From Paenibacillus graminis (GTDB lineage: Bacteria; Bacillota; Bacilli; Paenibacillales; Paenibacillaceae): 64,000 nucleotides of DNA. Below the pieces are notes generated by a model, which had not been told where the DNA came from, ran no database searches, and saw only the letters and a program-made list of their open reading frames with translations. The stretch spans positions 2,232,001-2,296,000 of the forward strand of contig NZ_CP009287.1 of NCBI RefSeq assembly GCF_000758705.1. The letters run 5' to 3'. This document shows, piece by piece, positions 28,064 through 37,993 of the stretch (positions are counted from its first letter, which is position 1; each line of letters begins with the position of its first letter). A program made the position numbers and the translations under genes.

Positions 28064-28933
28064 GTGAGCAGCATAACAGTAGCTAAGGTACTGAACAATA
28101 ACGTGATTATAGCCCAGCATCCCCAATATGCCGAGGTAGTTGTCATTGGCAAGGGCATCGGGTTCAACCGTAAAGTACGCGATCTGATCAATCTGTCCTC
28201 CGTGGAGAAGATGTTTATTCTCCGCAACCAGGAAGAGCAGGAACAATATAAGCAGCTCGTTCCCCAGGTGGACGAGAAGCTGATTGAGGTTGTGCAGGAG
28301 ATTGTGCTGCATATTCTGCAGAGCAGCCGCCAGCCGCTGAATGAGCATATTCATATTGCGTTAACCGACCACATCTCATTCGCCATCCGCCGCAACGAGC
28401 AGAATATTGCCATACATAATCCGTTTCTGTACGAAACCAAAGAAATCTATCCAGAAGAGTACAGCCTGGCGGAGTATGCGGTAGGGAGGATTAACGAGGC
28501 GATGGGGGTAAGACTGCCTCCGGACGAAATTGGTTTTGTCGCCCTGCATATTGTCAGCGCACTCAGCAACCGGCATATTTCCGAGGTCAAGGAGCATTCG
28601 CTGCTGATTGGGGACTTGGTGAATCTGGTGGAGGATCATCTGGAATATCATATTCCGCGCGATTCCCTGGATTACTCCCGGCTGGTGACTCACCTGCGCT
28701 TCGTGCTGGAGCGGCTGCGCCGGGGCGAAACGGTCCGGGAAACCTCCTCGCTTGACGGGTTGATGAAACGGGAATATCCGGAGATGTATATGCTGGCCTG
28801 GAAGCTGACCAAAGTTATCGAGAAGCGGGTGCGTATTCCTGTATATGCGGCAGAGGTAAGCTACCTGACGATTCATCTGCAGCGGCTTGCCCAGAAAAAA
28901 GAGGATGAGGCGGGTATGCAGCAGCCGGATTAG
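28064..28933 (+). CDS. glcT: PtsGHI operon antiterminator of the BglG family
   Basis: RNA-binding antiterminator that lets transcription proceed into ptsG when glucose is present. The N-terminal CAT domain has SSITVAKVLNNNVIIAQ and VVVIGKGIGFNRK, close to B. subtilis GlcT. Two PRD domains follow with the regulatory His residues (HIHIALTDHISFAI in PRD1, FVALHIVSAL and YLTIHLQ in PRD2), targets of phosphorylation by PtsG/HPr. I choose GTG 28064, with AGAGG seven to eight bases upstream and good agreement with GlcT N-termini. The longer reading from 28007 has no ribosome binding site. It lies directly upstream of its target leader. Confidence 0.92.
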   Translation: MSSITVAKVLNNNVIIAQHPQYAEVVVIGKGIGFNRKVRDLINLSSVEKMFILRNQEEQEQYKQLVPQVDEKLIEVVQEIVLHILQSSRQPLNEHIHIALTDHISFAIRRNEQNIAIHNPFLYETKEIYPEEYSLAEYAVGRINEAMGVRLPPDEIGFVALHIVSALSNRHISEVKEHSLLIGDLVNLVEDHLEYHIPRDSLDYSRLVTHLRFVLERLRRGETVRETSSLDGLMKREYPEMYMLAWKLTKVIEKRVRIPVYAAEVSYLTIHLQRLAQKKEDEAGMQQPD

Positions 28934-28949
28934 CCGCTACAAAGAAGAG

Positions 28950-29028
28950 CCGGATGTGCTCTCCGCTAAAAAAGCGGTTTCGTATGCATTCTTATATTTG
29001 GAGCCAAGCTTCACGTTCCGGTTTTTTT
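28950..29028 (+). terminator. Probable glcT terminator, extended stem
   Basis: CCGGATGTG pairs with CACG-T-TCCGG around an internal hairpin (CCGCT/AGCGG), followed by seven to eight T just before the ptsG -35 box. Confidence 0.5.
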
Positions 29029-29032
29029 TAGC

Positions 29033-29061
29033 TTGCATGTTCAAATAAACGGTGCTACAAT
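29033..29061 (+). promoter_or_regulatory. Sigma-A promoter of ptsG-ptsH-ptsI
   Basis: TTGCAT, a 17-bp spacer and TACAAT. It lies about 30 bp before the antiterminator target. Confidence 0.75.
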
Positions 29062-29088
29062 GTTCCCTGGTAAAACAAAACAGAATTC

Positions 29089-29215
29089 AAAGCGTGTAAC
29101 TGATTCGATCAGGCATGAGTGATTTACAGTATTTTGGTTGTTCAGCCCCAAGTCGGGGTAATCTAACCTTGTGTTAGAGGAACAACCTGTATGCTGTGTT
29201 GCTCATGCCTTTTTT
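29089..29215 (+). promoter_or_regulatory. GlcT-responsive leader (RAT plus terminator) of ptsG, with a branched insert
   Basis: The RAT-like sequence contains the palindrome CTGATTCGATCAG (29100-29112) and runs into AGGCATGAG (29111-29119), which pairs with CTCATGCCT (29202-29210) before TTTTT. The two structures share bases, as expected for antitermination. Between the terminator arms lies a second stem, GGTTGTTC (29136-29143) with GAACAACC (29180-29187), enclosing two hairpins: CCCC/GGGG (29146-29158) and CTAAC/GTTAG (29163-29177). GlcT control is family knowledge; the fold is read by eye. Confidence 0.8.
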
Positions 29216-29258
29216 GGCTTCTGTTTGAACGAAATAAACTAAAAAGGAAGTGAACTCC

Positions 29259-31322
29259 ATGTTCAAAAAGTTGTTTGGCGTGCTGCAGAGGGTTGGTAAG
29301 GCGCTTATGCTGCCTGTTGCCATTCTGCCTGCCGCGGGTCTGCTTCTTGGGATTGGCAACATGCTGGTTAACCCCGACTTCCTTCAATACGTTCCGGCAC
29401 TGGAAAATGATGTAGTTCAAGCCATTGCCACCGTATTGATGAATTCCGGGCAAATTGTTTTTGACAATCTGTCGCTGCTGTTCGCGGTTGGTGTGGCCAT
29501 CGGTCTGGCCGGAGGCGAAGGCGTGGCCGGTCTGGCCGCCATCATCGGTTTCCTCGTTATGAACGTAACGATGGGAACGGTCGTCGGCGTGAATGCTTAC
29601 GTGCTAACCTGGAAGGATTTTGCCTACTCCAGTGTGCTCGGCATTCCTACATTGCAGACTGGTGTCTTCGGCGGTATTCTGGTAGGTATTCTAGCCTCTG
29701 CAATGTATAAACGGTTTTTCCGCATAGAGCTGCCGTCCTATCTCGGTTTCTTTGCGGGTAAACGTTTCGTGCCGATTATGACCGCAGTAACCTCACTGTT
29801 GCTAGGTCTCCTGCTTACACTGGTCTGGCCGCCGATTCAGCACGGCCTGAACTATGTATCGCAGAGTATGATCAACACGAACCTGACGCTGTCGGCGTTC
29901 ATCTTTGGGGTCATCGAGCGTTCACTGATTCCCTTTGGCCTGCATCACATCTTCTATTCGCCATTCTGGTATGAATTTGGAAGCTATGTGGATAAAGCGG
30001 GCGAGCTGATTCGCGGGGACCAGCGGATCTTCATGCAGCAGCTCCGTGATGGTGTTGATTTTACAGCGGGTACCTTTACAACCGGTAAATATCCATTCAT
30101 GATGTTCGGTCTGCCGGCTGCGGCGCTGGCGATCTATCATGAAGCCAGACCCGAGAACAAACGGGTGGTCGGCAGCTTGATGATCTCTGCGGCCCTGACT
30201 TCTTTCCTGACCGGGATTACCGAGCCGCTGGAATTCTCGTTCCTGTTCGTGGCCCCGCTGCTGTTCGCAGTACATGCCGTATTCGCAGGCCTGTCGTTCA
30301 TGACCATGCACATTCTGAATGTCAAAATCGGGATGACCTTCTCCGGCGGGTTCATCGACTATATGCTCTTCGGGGTTATCCCAAACCGTACAGCATGGTG
30401 GCTGGTTATCCCGGTAGGGCTTGTGCTTGCGGTCATCTACTACTTCGGATTCCGCTTCGTAATCCGGAAGTTCAACCTTAGAACACCGGGGCGTGAAGAT
30501 CCGGCCGATGATGTTGAAGAGACTAACACAGAGAATGTATCCAGGAGCGGCGACGATCTGCCGCGCAACATCTTGTCCGCACTCGGCGGCAAAGAAAACA
30601 TTACCCACCTCGATGCTTGTATTACACGCCTTCGTGTAGAGGTTAAAGATAAAGCCGGTGTTGACAAGAACCGCCTGAAGAAGCTGGGCGCATCCGGTGT
30701 GCTTGAAGTCGGCAACAACGTGCAGGCGATCTTCGGAACCCGGTCCGATACGATCAAATCGCAGATCCAGGATGTCATGGACGGCAGAACGCCTGCCGCT
30801 GCACCTGCCGCAGCCGCTCCGCAGCCTGACCTTGAGAAGCAGGCAGGTGAAGAAGGCGCGGCCATTATCCCTGAAGATATCGTGTCTCCGGTCAACGGGG
30901 AACTGCTCGATATCACTCAGGTTCCGGATGCAGTCTTCTCACAGAAGATGACCGGTGACGGGTTTGCATTCCTGTCGGATGACGGCAAGATTGCCTCGCC
31001 GGTATACGGCAAAGTGTTCAACGTCTTCCCGAGCAAGCATGCGGTCGGCATTATGTCGGATGGCGGCAAGGAAGTGCTGGTTCATATCGGCGTCAACACG
31101 GTTAAGCTCAAAGGGAAGGGCTTTACGGTCCTGGTTGAAGAAGGCGATCTGGTTGCCGCAGGACAGCCGATTATGGAGGTTGATCTGGAGTACGTCAAGG
31201 CAAATGCGCCTTCCGTAATCTCACCAGTGATTTTCTCCAATCTGCCCGAAGGTTCCACGGTGACTTTGAAGAAGCCGGGTAAAGTGGTTACCGGCGACAA
31301 AGATATCATCAGCATCCAGTAA
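29259..31322 (+). CDS. ptsG: PTS glucose transporter EIICBA
   Basis: Glucose permease that phosphorylates its substrate during uptake. Domains in order: membrane EIIC (about 1-400, starting [29 protein letters not shown]), EIIB (about 430-505) with phosphocysteine Cys454 in [10 protein letters not shown], a Pro/Ala-rich linker, and EIIA of the Crr type (about 530-687) with His594 (KHAVGI) and the phospho-acceptor His609 ([10 protein letters not shown]). It is 687 residues long. The ATG at 29259 follows AAAGGAAG at eight bases; the GTG at 29250 overlaps that box. First gene of ptsG-ptsH-ptsI. Confidence 0.96.
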   Translation: MFKKLFGVLQRVGKALMLPVAILPAAGLLLGIGNMLVNPDFLQYVPALENDVVQAIATVLMNSGQIVFDNLSLLFAVGVAIGLAGGEGVAGLAAIIGFLVMNVTMGTVVGVNAYVLTWKDFAYSSVLGIPTLQTGVFGGILVGILASAMYKRFFRIELPSYLGFFAGKRFVPIMTAVTSLLLGLLLTLVWPPIQHGLNYVSQSMINTNLTLSAFIFGVIERSLIPFGLHHIFYSPFWYEFGSYVDKAGELIRGDQRIFMQQLRDGVDFTAGTFTTGKYPFMMFGLPAAALAIYHEARPENKRVVGSLMISAALTSFLTGITEPLEFSFLFVAPLLFAVHAVFAGLSFMTMHILNVKIGMTFSGGFIDYMLFGVIPNRTAWWLVIPVGLVLAVIYYFGFRFVIRKFNLRTPGREDPADDVEETNTENVSRSGDDLPRNILSALGGKENITHLDACITRLRVEVKDKAGVDKNRLKKLGASGVLEVGNNVQAIFGTRSDTIKSQIQDVMDGRTPAAAPAAAAPQPDLEKQAGEEGAAIIPEDIVSPVNGELLDITQVPDAVFSQKMTGDGFAFLSDDGKIASPVYGKVFNVFPSKHAVGIMSDGGKEVLVHIGVNTVKLKGKGFTVLVEEGDLVAAGQPIMEVDLEYVKANAPSVISPVIFSNLPEGSTVTLKKPGKVVTGDKDIISIQ

Positions 31323-31422
31323 AATGTGCAATGGCGCAGCGCTTCCTTTATAATCAAAGGGAGCGCGGCCTTCACCATATAATACAAAACCTATATGAAC
31401 AGAAAGCGAGTTGGATATTATC

Positions 31423-31698
31423 ATGCAAAAAACATTCAGAATTATTGACGAAGACGGAATCCACGCACGCCCGGCAACAGCGCTGGTAAATACAGCAACT
31501 AAATTTAAAGGCACAGAAGCTTTTGCAGAAGCTAAAGGTAAAAAAGTCACACTTAAATCCATTCTCGGCGTATTGTCTTTGGGTCTTGAAGCCGGCGACA
31601 CGTTGACTCTGATTACAGAAGGCAGTGAAGAAGCTGAAGCGCTAAGCGCTCTTCAGGAAGTTATGGTTAAAGAAGGGCTGGGAGAACTGCATGAGTAA
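31423..31698 (+). CDS. ptsH: Phosphocarrier protein HPr
   Basis: Carries phosphate from Enzyme I to the sugar-specific EII proteins and, when phosphorylated on Ser, acts as co-repressor with CcpA. The catalytic His14 is in GIHARPA, and the HPr-kinase site Ser46 is in [11 protein letters not shown]. It is 91 residues when started at the ATG at 31423. The TTG at 31411 would add four residues not usual in the family. Its last 8 bp overlap ptsI. Confidence 0.97.
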   Translation: MQKTFRIIDEDGIHARPATALVNTATKFKGTEAFAEAKGKKVTLKSILGVLSLGLEAGDTLTLITEGSEEAEALSALQEVMVKEGLGELHE

Positions 31699-33403
31699 AA
31701 TTTCAGGAATCGCGGCTTCAGCAGGCATTGCCGTAGCCCGTGCCTTTATCCTGGAACATCCGGACTATACCATTACAAAAACGGCTGCCGCCGACGTGGA
31801 AGCAGAGGTTGCTAAACTGACAGACGCGCTGGAGAAATCCAAAGCCGAGCTGCAGAGCATCAAGGAGCGCACACTCGCTGAGCTGGGGGAGAAGAAAGCG
31901 GAGATTTTTGAATCCCATCTGCTGATTCTGGATGATCCCGAGCTGATCAGCCCGGTAATGGACAAAATCCGCGAGGAAATGGTTAATGCGGACTACGCCT
32001 TAAATGAAGTGGCCACACAATTTATTGAAATGTTCGAAAATATGAAAAGTGCTTACCTGCAGGAACGTGCAGCTGATATGCGTGATGTGACCAAACGCGT
32101 GCTGAACCACCTGCTCGGTATTCATTATGTCAGTCCTGCCGAGATCAGCGAGGAAGTCATCGTGATCGCACAGGATTTGACGCCTTCCGATACAGCACAG
32201 CTGAACCGCAACTTCGTCAAGGGCTTCACTACGAATATCGGCGGACGCACTTCACACTCGGCCATCATGGCCCGGTCCCTGGAAATCCCGGCGGTTGTCG
32301 GCACCAAGAATGTACTGTCTGAAGTCAAGGCAGGAGATTTGGTAATTGTCGACGGCCTGAACGGTGATGTGCTGATCAATCCGAGCGATGCCGAAGTGGC
32401 CGAGTACAAAGCCAAGCAAGCCGCTTATGATCTGCAAATCGCTGAGTGGAAAAAGCTCCGCGACGAGCCGACGGTATCGGCAGACGGCAAGCATGTGGAG
32501 CTGGCGGCCAACATCGGCACACCTAACGATGTGAACGGTGTGATCGATAACGGCGGCGAAGGAGTGGGCCTGTACCGCACCGAGTTCCTGTACATGGGCC
32601 GCGACAAGCTGCCTTCGGAGGAAATCCAGTACAACGCTTACCGCACCGTACTGGAGAACATGAAGGGCAAGCCGGTTGTGGTGCGCACGCTGGATATCGG
32701 CGGCGACAAGGAGCTGCCTTACCTGGATCTGCCGAAGGAAATGAACCCGTTCCTCGGTTTCCGGGCAATCCGCCTCTGTCTGGACCGTCAGGATATTTTC
32801 CGCACCCAGCTTCGTGCCTTGCTCAGAGCAAGCGCCCACGGTGATCTGCGGATTATGTTCCCGATGATCGCCACGCTTGGCGAATTCCGTGCAGCCCGTG
32901 ATTTGCTGCTGGAAGAGAAGGCCAAGCTGCGTGAAGAAGGCAAGGAAGTATCGGACAACATTCAGTTGGGTATCATGGTGGAGATTCCTTCCACAGCTGT
33001 CCTGGCTGACCAGTTCGCCAAAGAAGTAGATTTCTTCAGTATCGGAACCAATGACCTTATCCAATATACAATGGCTGCTGACCGTATGAATGAACGGGTA
33101 TCGTACCTGTATCAGCCATACAACCCGGCCATTCTGCGCCTGGTCAAAATTGTGATTGACGCCGCCCATTCGCAAGGCAAATGGACGGGAATGTGCGGTG
33201 AAATGGCTGGCGACAGCACAGCTATTCCGCTGCTGCTTGGCCTTGGCCTTGATGAATTCAGCATGAGCGCCACTTCCATCCTGCCGGCACGCAGCCAGAT
33301 CTCCAAGCTGTCTGCTGCAGAGATGAAGGAAATGGCTGCTAAGGCGCTGCAGCTCGGCACCGCCGAGGAAGTTGCTGCCCTGGTGCAGAGCAGTGTCAAA
33401 TAA
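31691..33403 (+). CDS. ptsI: PEP-protein phosphotransferase (Enzyme I)
   Basis: Autophosphorylates from PEP and passes the phosphate to HPr. The N-terminal domain holds the active His189 in [17 protein letters not shown]. The C-terminal PEP-binding barrel contains [32 protein letters not shown] and the Cys in GMCGEMAGD. It is 570 residues long, as in other Firmicutes. GGGAG lies six bases before the ATG, inside the end of ptsH. It ends the pts operon. Confidence 0.97.
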   Translation: MSKISGIAASAGIAVARAFILEHPDYTITKTAAADVEAEVAKLTDALEKSKAELQSIKERTLAELGEKKAEIFESHLLILDDPELISPVMDKIREEMVNADYALNEVATQFIEMFENMKSAYLQERAADMRDVTKRVLNHLLGIHYVSPAEISEEVIVIAQDLTPSDTAQLNRNFVKGFTTNIGGRTSHSAIMARSLEIPAVVGTKNVLSEVKAGDLVIVDGLNGDVLINPSDAEVAEYKAKQAAYDLQIAEWKKLRDEPTVSADGKHVELAANIGTPNDVNGVIDNGGEGVGLYRTEFLYMGRDKLPSEEIQYNAYRTVLENMKGKPVVVRTLDIGGDKELPYLDLPKEMNPFLGFRAIRLCLDRQDIFRTQLRALLRASAHGDLRIMFPMIATLGEFRAARDLLLEEKAKLREEGKEVSDNIQLGIMVEIPSTAVLADQFAKEVDFFSIGTNDLIQYTMAADRMNERVSYLYQPYNPAILRLVKIVIDAAHSQGKWTGMCGEMAGDSTAIPLLLGLGLDEFSMSATSILPARSQISKLSAAEMKEMAAKALQLGTAEEVAALVQSSVK

Positions 33404-33460
33404 TTACGGCTTCAGGAATTACTCCGTTTGACCGCAAGTCACTTTTCCAACTACTCTATG

Positions 33461-33490
33461 CCGGCCTCCTTTGGGAGGCCGGTTTTTTTT
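33461..33490 (+). terminator. Intrinsic terminator of ptsGHI
   Basis: A 9-bp perfect stem CCGGCCTCC / GGAGGCCGG with loop TTTG, then eight T. The following 320 bp up to the pullulanase start show no further structure I can name. Confidence 0.9.
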
Positions 33491-33816
33491 GCAGTCTAAC
33501 ATCAATTTACAGTAGCTATCCAAACCATAGAAGGTTATACTTCCGGTAGACTAGCTGTTTTCGCTGGATAAGCTTAAGCGGGAGGCCATAGCAGCCGATA
33601 TAGGATTGTAGACAGCAGAATAGGTTCTTGGACCCAAACTTGTGAACATAGTGTTACATATAATAAGTTGAGCCAAGTACGTAATGGTTGGAATGGAACA
33701 AGATCCTCAAGGCCCTGCTTGCAAAGCCGTGCAAGTATTATTGCTCATCCATGCGGAAAGAGTTGGATAATAATAGCGGAAAATTTGTTTTCCGGCAGCT
33801 ATGCGGAGAACATGGG

Positions 33817-36225
33817 ATGGTGATTAAGATGAACAGTAATTATATAAATACAGAAAAAGAAATAGAAATCTATACGGGCAAAGATCTGGGTTTGACCTAT
33901 ACTGCCGAGTACAGCCTGTTCAAGGTATGGGTACCCACAGCATTTACAGTGTCGCTGGTGCTGTATCAGACCGGCGGGAACAATAGAGAAAGCGCGGTTT
34001 CCGGTGATAGGGACAGCGGCCGGATCGTGAATATGCAGCGCCAGGAGGGAGGAATCTGGACAGCCCGTCTCCCGGAGGATCTGAAGGGCATGTATTACAT
34101 GTATCGTGCCGTATTTGAAGACGGCACGCTTAATGAAGCTGCCGATCCTTATGCCAAGGCGGTGTCGGCAAACGGTGTGCGTTCGGCCATTGTGGACCTG
34201 CAGGATACCGACCCCGAAGGCTGGGACCGGGATGTGTCCCCGGCTTTGCCTCATCCTGCCGATGCTGTGATTTATGAGCTGCATGTGCGGGACTTCTCGT
34301 CTGCTGCCGATTCAGGCATGCGGCATAAGGGCAAATTCAAGGCTTTTACTGAATTCGGGCTGAAGGATTCCGCAGGGCATGCCATTGGTGTAGATCATTT
34401 GGCTGACCTGGGCATCACGCATGTGCATCTGATGCCGGTAGCTGATTTTCAGACCGTAAACGAACTTGGAACGATTGTTGAACCGTCTGCTGAGCCTCAT
34501 TTCAGCGAATATAACTGGGGATATGATCCGCAGCACTATAACGTGCCGGAGGGGTCTTACAGCACCAATCCGGCTGATCCGGGCACCCGTATCCGCGAAA
34601 TGAAGGAAATGGTGCAGGCCCTGCACAGCAAGGGGATAGCCGTGATTATGGATGTCGTATACAATCATACCTATTCTGTGGAAAAAGGGCCTTTTCAGCC
34701 GTTGGTGCCGGATTATTTCTACCGGCATGATTATGCTGGCCGGCTCTCCGACGGCTCCGGCGTGGGCAATGAGCTGGCCACGGAACGTCCAATGGTCCGC
34801 AAATATATCAAGGATTCTTTGGCCTACTGGGCTTCCGAATATCACATCGACGGTTTCCGTTTTGATCTTATGGGTCTGATGGACAGTGTAACCATGCGTG
34901 AAATTACGGAAGAGCTGCGGCTTGCGGTTAAACCTGATCTTCTGCTCTATGGTGAACCGTGGACCGGAGGCGACTCTCCGCTAGCCACCAAAACGCTTAA
35001 GGGTGTGCAGAAGGGCAAGGGATATGCCGTCTTCAATGACCATTTCCGTTCTGCGATCAAAGGCGACAGCGACGGCTGGGGCAAAGGCTTTGCAACCGGA
35101 GAGTATGGCAAGGAAGGTGCAGTTGCATCCGGAATCAAGGGAGCCATTCATGAATTCACCGACTCCCCGGTGGAGGCGGTGAATTATGTCACCGCCCACG
35201 ACAATTTGAATTTGTGGGATAAAGTGCTTGCGGTGCAAGGTTTGCGCCAAGCAGCAAGGCTGCCGGAGCTGGAAAACGGGCGGCTGAAGTACGGGGGTTC
35301 TGTGGAAGCGGCGGTTGCCGCAGCCGATCCATACATTGGGATTGATCCGGATGACATTCTCGGCAATGAAACGGTGCGCCGGACACTGCTGGCGAACGGG
35401 ATGATCCTGACCTCACAGGGGATTCCTTTTCTGCAGGCCGGTGATGAGCTTCTGCGCAGCAAATACGGTGACCACAACAGCTACCGCAGTCCCGACGCGG
35501 TTAACGCCATCCGCTGGGAGAACAAAAGGAAGTTTCTCCCCGTTTTTGAATACTACAAAGGGTTGATTACGCTGCGCAGGGAGCATCCGGCCTTCCGGCT
35601 GCATGGACGCCAGGAGATTGAGCGGTCTCTGGAGTTCCTTCGCTGTGACGGTGGAGTAGTAGCTTATGTACTGAAGAATAACGCAGGCGGTGACGCCTGG
35701 AATAATATCGTGGTGATTTTTAATGCCAATCCCGGACCCGTCAGCCAAAGGCTTCCTGAAACGGACAGCTGCTGGAATATTGTTGTTGACCATACTGCTG
35801 CCGGGGCCGATGCCTTCCGCAGTGTCCAGGACCCGGAGGTACAGCTTGAAGGCTTGTCCATGATGGTACTCTACGATAAATACGGCCAGCCCGAGCCAAG
35901 GTCCAAGATGATCGAAATCCGTTATGAACGACCGGATGGCGATTACCGGGGCTGGAATCTATGGGTATGGGGTACAGGCATTCAGGATGGACAGCATGAT
36001 TTCCGGCAGATGGAAGACGGTTATGCGGTGGCGCGGATCGAAGTGCTCCCGGAGACTTCTTCGGTAGGCTACATTCTCAGACTGAATGACTGGGAAGAAA
36101 AAGACGGCGCCGGAGACCGTTTCATCGACTGTTCCGGCAGCAGGGAACGGGTTAAAGTGACGATCCGTGACCGTGAACAGGAGAACAGCGGCGATAAGAA
36201 TGATCCGCTGCAGATGACCAGTTAG
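33817..36225 (+). CDS. Type I pullulanase (GH13 debranching enzyme)
   Basis: Hydrolyses alpha-1,6 branches in pullulan, glycogen or limit dextrins. No signal peptide is present, so the enzyme is predicted cytoplasmic. An N-terminal CBM48-type module (about 15-120) is followed by the barrel with the type I signature YNWGYDP (232-238), nucleophile Asp350 (DGFRFDLMG), acid/base Glu380 (YGEPWTGG) and Asp462 (TAHDNLNLW). After the C-terminal beta domain comes an extra segment (about 697-790) with IRYERPDGDYRGWNLWVW, which looks like a CBM41/pullulanase-associated domain. I use the ATG at 33817 (GGAG eight bases upstream). A longer frame to 33688 lacks such a site. AmyX is the B. subtilis counterpart. 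Confidence 0.92.
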   Translation: MVIKMNSNYINTEKEIEIYTGKDLGLTYTAEYSLFKVWVPTAFTVSLVLYQTGGNNRESAVSGDRDSGRIVNMQRQEGGIWTARLPEDLKGMYYMYRAVFEDGTLNEAADPYAKAVSANGVRSAIVDLQDTDPEGWDRDVSPALPHPADAVIYELHVRDFSSAADSGMRHKGKFKAFTEFGLKDSAGHAIGVDHLADLGITHVHLMPVADFQTVNELGTIVEPSAEPHFSEYNWGYDPQHYNVPEGSYSTNPADPGTRIREMKEMVQALHSKGIAVIMDVVYNHTYSVEKGPFQPLVPDYFYRHDYAGRLSDGSGVGNELATERPMVRKYIKDSLAYWASEYHIDGFRFDLMGLMDSVTMREITEELRLAVKPDLLLYGEPWTGGDSPLATKTLKGVQKGKGYAVFNDHFRSAIKGDSDGWGKGFATGEYGKEGAVASGIKGAIHEFTDSPVEAVNYVTAHDNLNLWDKVLAVQGLRQAARLPELENGRLKYGGSVEAAVAAADPYIGIDPDDILGNETVRRTLLANGMILTSQGIPFLQAGDELLRSKYGDHNSYRSPDAVNAIRWENKRKFLPVFEYYKGLITLRREHPAFRLHGRQEIERSLEFLRCDGGVVAYVLKNNAGGDAWNNIVVIFNANPGPVSQRLPETDSCWNIVVDHTAAGADAFRSVQDPEVQLEGLSMMVLYDKYGQPEPRSKMIEIRYERPDGDYRGWNLWVWGTGIQDGQHDFRQMEDGYAVARIEVLPETSSVGYILRLNDWEEKDGAGDRFIDCSGSRERVKVTIRDREQENSGDKNDPLQMTS

Positions 36226-36236
36226 CAAACTAATTA

Positions 36237-36295
36237 AGGAGCTGCTCTGTTCGGCTTCCCTCTTAGAGGGTTGCCGGCAGAACAGCTCCTTTTTC
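36237..36295 (+). terminator. Intrinsic terminator of the pullulanase gene
   Basis: A 13-position stem AGGAGCTGCTCTG / CAGAACAGCTCCT with one mismatch and an inner CCCTC/GAGGG hairpin, then TTTTTC. Confidence 0.85.
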
Positions 36296-36364
36296 TAATA
36301 ATTTAGGGCTCCCTCACGCAAAGTACTGAGCCGACTTAAGTTAAGGCCCACTATGAAGGGAATT

Positions 36365-37969
36365 TTATTTAGGCTGGTCCTTATATTCTTCATCCACAAG
36401 CTCACTGTAGAGATTGGCTTCGTTGCCGCCGTGTTTCTTGGAGCGGTACATCGCCAGATCGGCGGCGCGAAGAAGCTCATTGATGCTGCTGCCGTGCTGC
36501 GGATACAGCGCGACCCCGATGCTGGCTGATGTATGGAAGCTGGAGCCTTTGTTGATCGACCAGGACTTATTGAAAAGCTGCAGCAGCCGGTCCAGGATTT
36601 CATCCAGCATCTCGGGACTGGTAAAGCGGTGAAGCACGACGGCGAATTCATCCCCTCCGATCCGGAAGGCCTGGCCGGAACCCTTCACGGTCTGCTGCAG
36701 CTCCCGTGAGAGCAGCTGCAGGAATTCATCCCCGGCAAGATGGCCGAGGGTGTCATTGAGCTGCTTGAACCGGTCGCAATCGAGCAGGGCAAGCGCAATT
36801 TCCTGCTTACGTTCCTCCGGCTGGCTGATCAGATTCTCCATGTACATTTTGAAATGGGCTCTGTTGGGGATGGCGGTGAGATGATCATAGAAGGCCAGCT
36901 TATGCAGGCGTTCTTCGTATTGCTTCCGCTCGGTGATCTCGCGGGATACCAGCATGAACTGCGCAGGAACAGCACCACCCCCCTTAATGGGGGTAACCTT
37001 GGTTTCCAGCCATACCCAGTGGCCATCCGCTGCACGCATGCGCAGCTCTGAAATCCGGGGCGTGGACTGGACTACACTTTTGAGCTTCGCCCAGGTGAAT
37101 TCCGCTTCACGGATATAATTGGAGAGCGGAGTCCCCCTGCCGGGAAGATAGCCTAGCAAGCTGGAATGGGAGGGGGAAGCATACATAATCTGTCCGTCTG
37201 AGTCGGTCAAAATAATAAAGTCGGACATCGTCTCTCCGATTAACTGATACAGCGACTTCTCCTCAAGCATTTCGTTCTGGAGGTCAATCAGCTTGCGGCA
37301 AAGATAGATAATGATAAGTACCAGTAAGAATAGGAAGAGTGAATACAGCGCAAACAGTGAGCTTTTTTGGTCCCGGAAATCCTGTGTAACCTGACGGGCG
37401 TAACCGTCAATTAACTGCTCGGACTTATCGAGAGGATCCCGCACATTTTGCAGAAGGATATTGGCATCCGGGGCAGAGTAGGATTCGGGCTTCCAGCCGC
37501 TCCGGGCCAGCTGAGTCATAAGATTCGTGCCTGTATCCTTCCAGATTTGAAAGGGGGCATCCATTCCGTCCAGTACCTCCCTCAGCTCGGTTAGCAGCAG
37601 TTCGCTCTGCTTCATTCCGCTGAACGGGTTCTTCACGGAGTTAATGTTATCGCGGGCCATACGGAGACGCTGTTCCGCCTGGGCATTGTTCTCTTGGAAA
37701 TCCTGGGACAATTGACTGTACTCCCCGCTGGCCAGATTTCCGTTCATCGCCGTATGGAAGGCCAGGGATGCCTGATACAGGTCACGGTCGGCGTTCAGGA
37801 TAAGCTGGGAATTCTGATAGACATCGCTATATAAGGAGTCGGACAATTTGTTCATCGTATGATTCAGATATAAAAGGGAAGCAATACTGATGCCGACCAG
37901 CAGAACGGAGATAGCGGTGAATAAAAGGATTAATCTGCGTGTGTTTTTGATCTCGGGAAAACCTGCCAC
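36365..37969 (-). CDS. PAS-GGDEF diguanylate cyclase with extracellular sensor
   Basis: Predicted membrane-bound diguanylate cyclase making c-di-GMP. Two transmembrane helices (about 14-36 and 202-222) flank a helical extracellular sensor of about 165 residues. A cytoplasmic PAS/PAC unit (about 240-365, FIILTDSDGQIMYASPSHSSLLGY) follows, then GGDEF (about 370-530) with the intact active-site loop IGGDEFAVVL. The inhibitory RxxD site is absent: the aligned positions read KGSG. No EAL domain is present. The start is uncertain. I use GTG 37969 behind GGGGGTGG; TTG 37993 is an alternative. It converges on the pullulanase terminator region. Confidence 0.88.
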   Translation of the reverse strand: MAGFPEIKNTRRLILLFTAISVLLVGISIASLLYLNHTMNKLSDSLYSDVYQNSQLILNADRDLYQASLAFHTAMNGNLASGEYSQLSQDFQENNAQAEQRLRMARDNINSVKNPFSGMKQSELLLTELREVLDGMDAPFQIWKDTGTNLMTQLARSGWKPESYSAPDANILLQNVRDPLDKSEQLIDGYARQVTQDFRDQKSSLFALYSLFLFLLVLIIIYLCRKLIDLQNEMLEEKSLYQLIGETMSDFIILTDSDGQIMYASPSHSSLLGYLPGRGTPLSNYIREAEFTWAKLKSVVQSTPRISELRMRAADGHWVWLETKVTPIKGGGAVPAQFMLVSREITERKQYEERLHKLAFYDHLTAIPNRAHFKMYMENLISQPEERKQEIALALLDCDRFKQLNDTLGHLAGDEFLQLLSRELQQTVKGSGQAFRIGGDEFAVVLHRFTSPEMLDEILDRLLQLFNKSWSINKGSSFHTSASIGVALYPQHGSSINELLRAADLAMYRSKKHGGNEANLYSELVDEEYKDQPK

Positions 37970-37993
37970 TTCATCCACCCCCTGCAATAACAA

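Noticed and set aside
33688..33816. N-terminal extension of the pullulanase
   Set aside because: The open frame continues upstream, but the only good ribosome binding site points to 33817, and the extension does not resemble the family N-terminus or a signal peptide.
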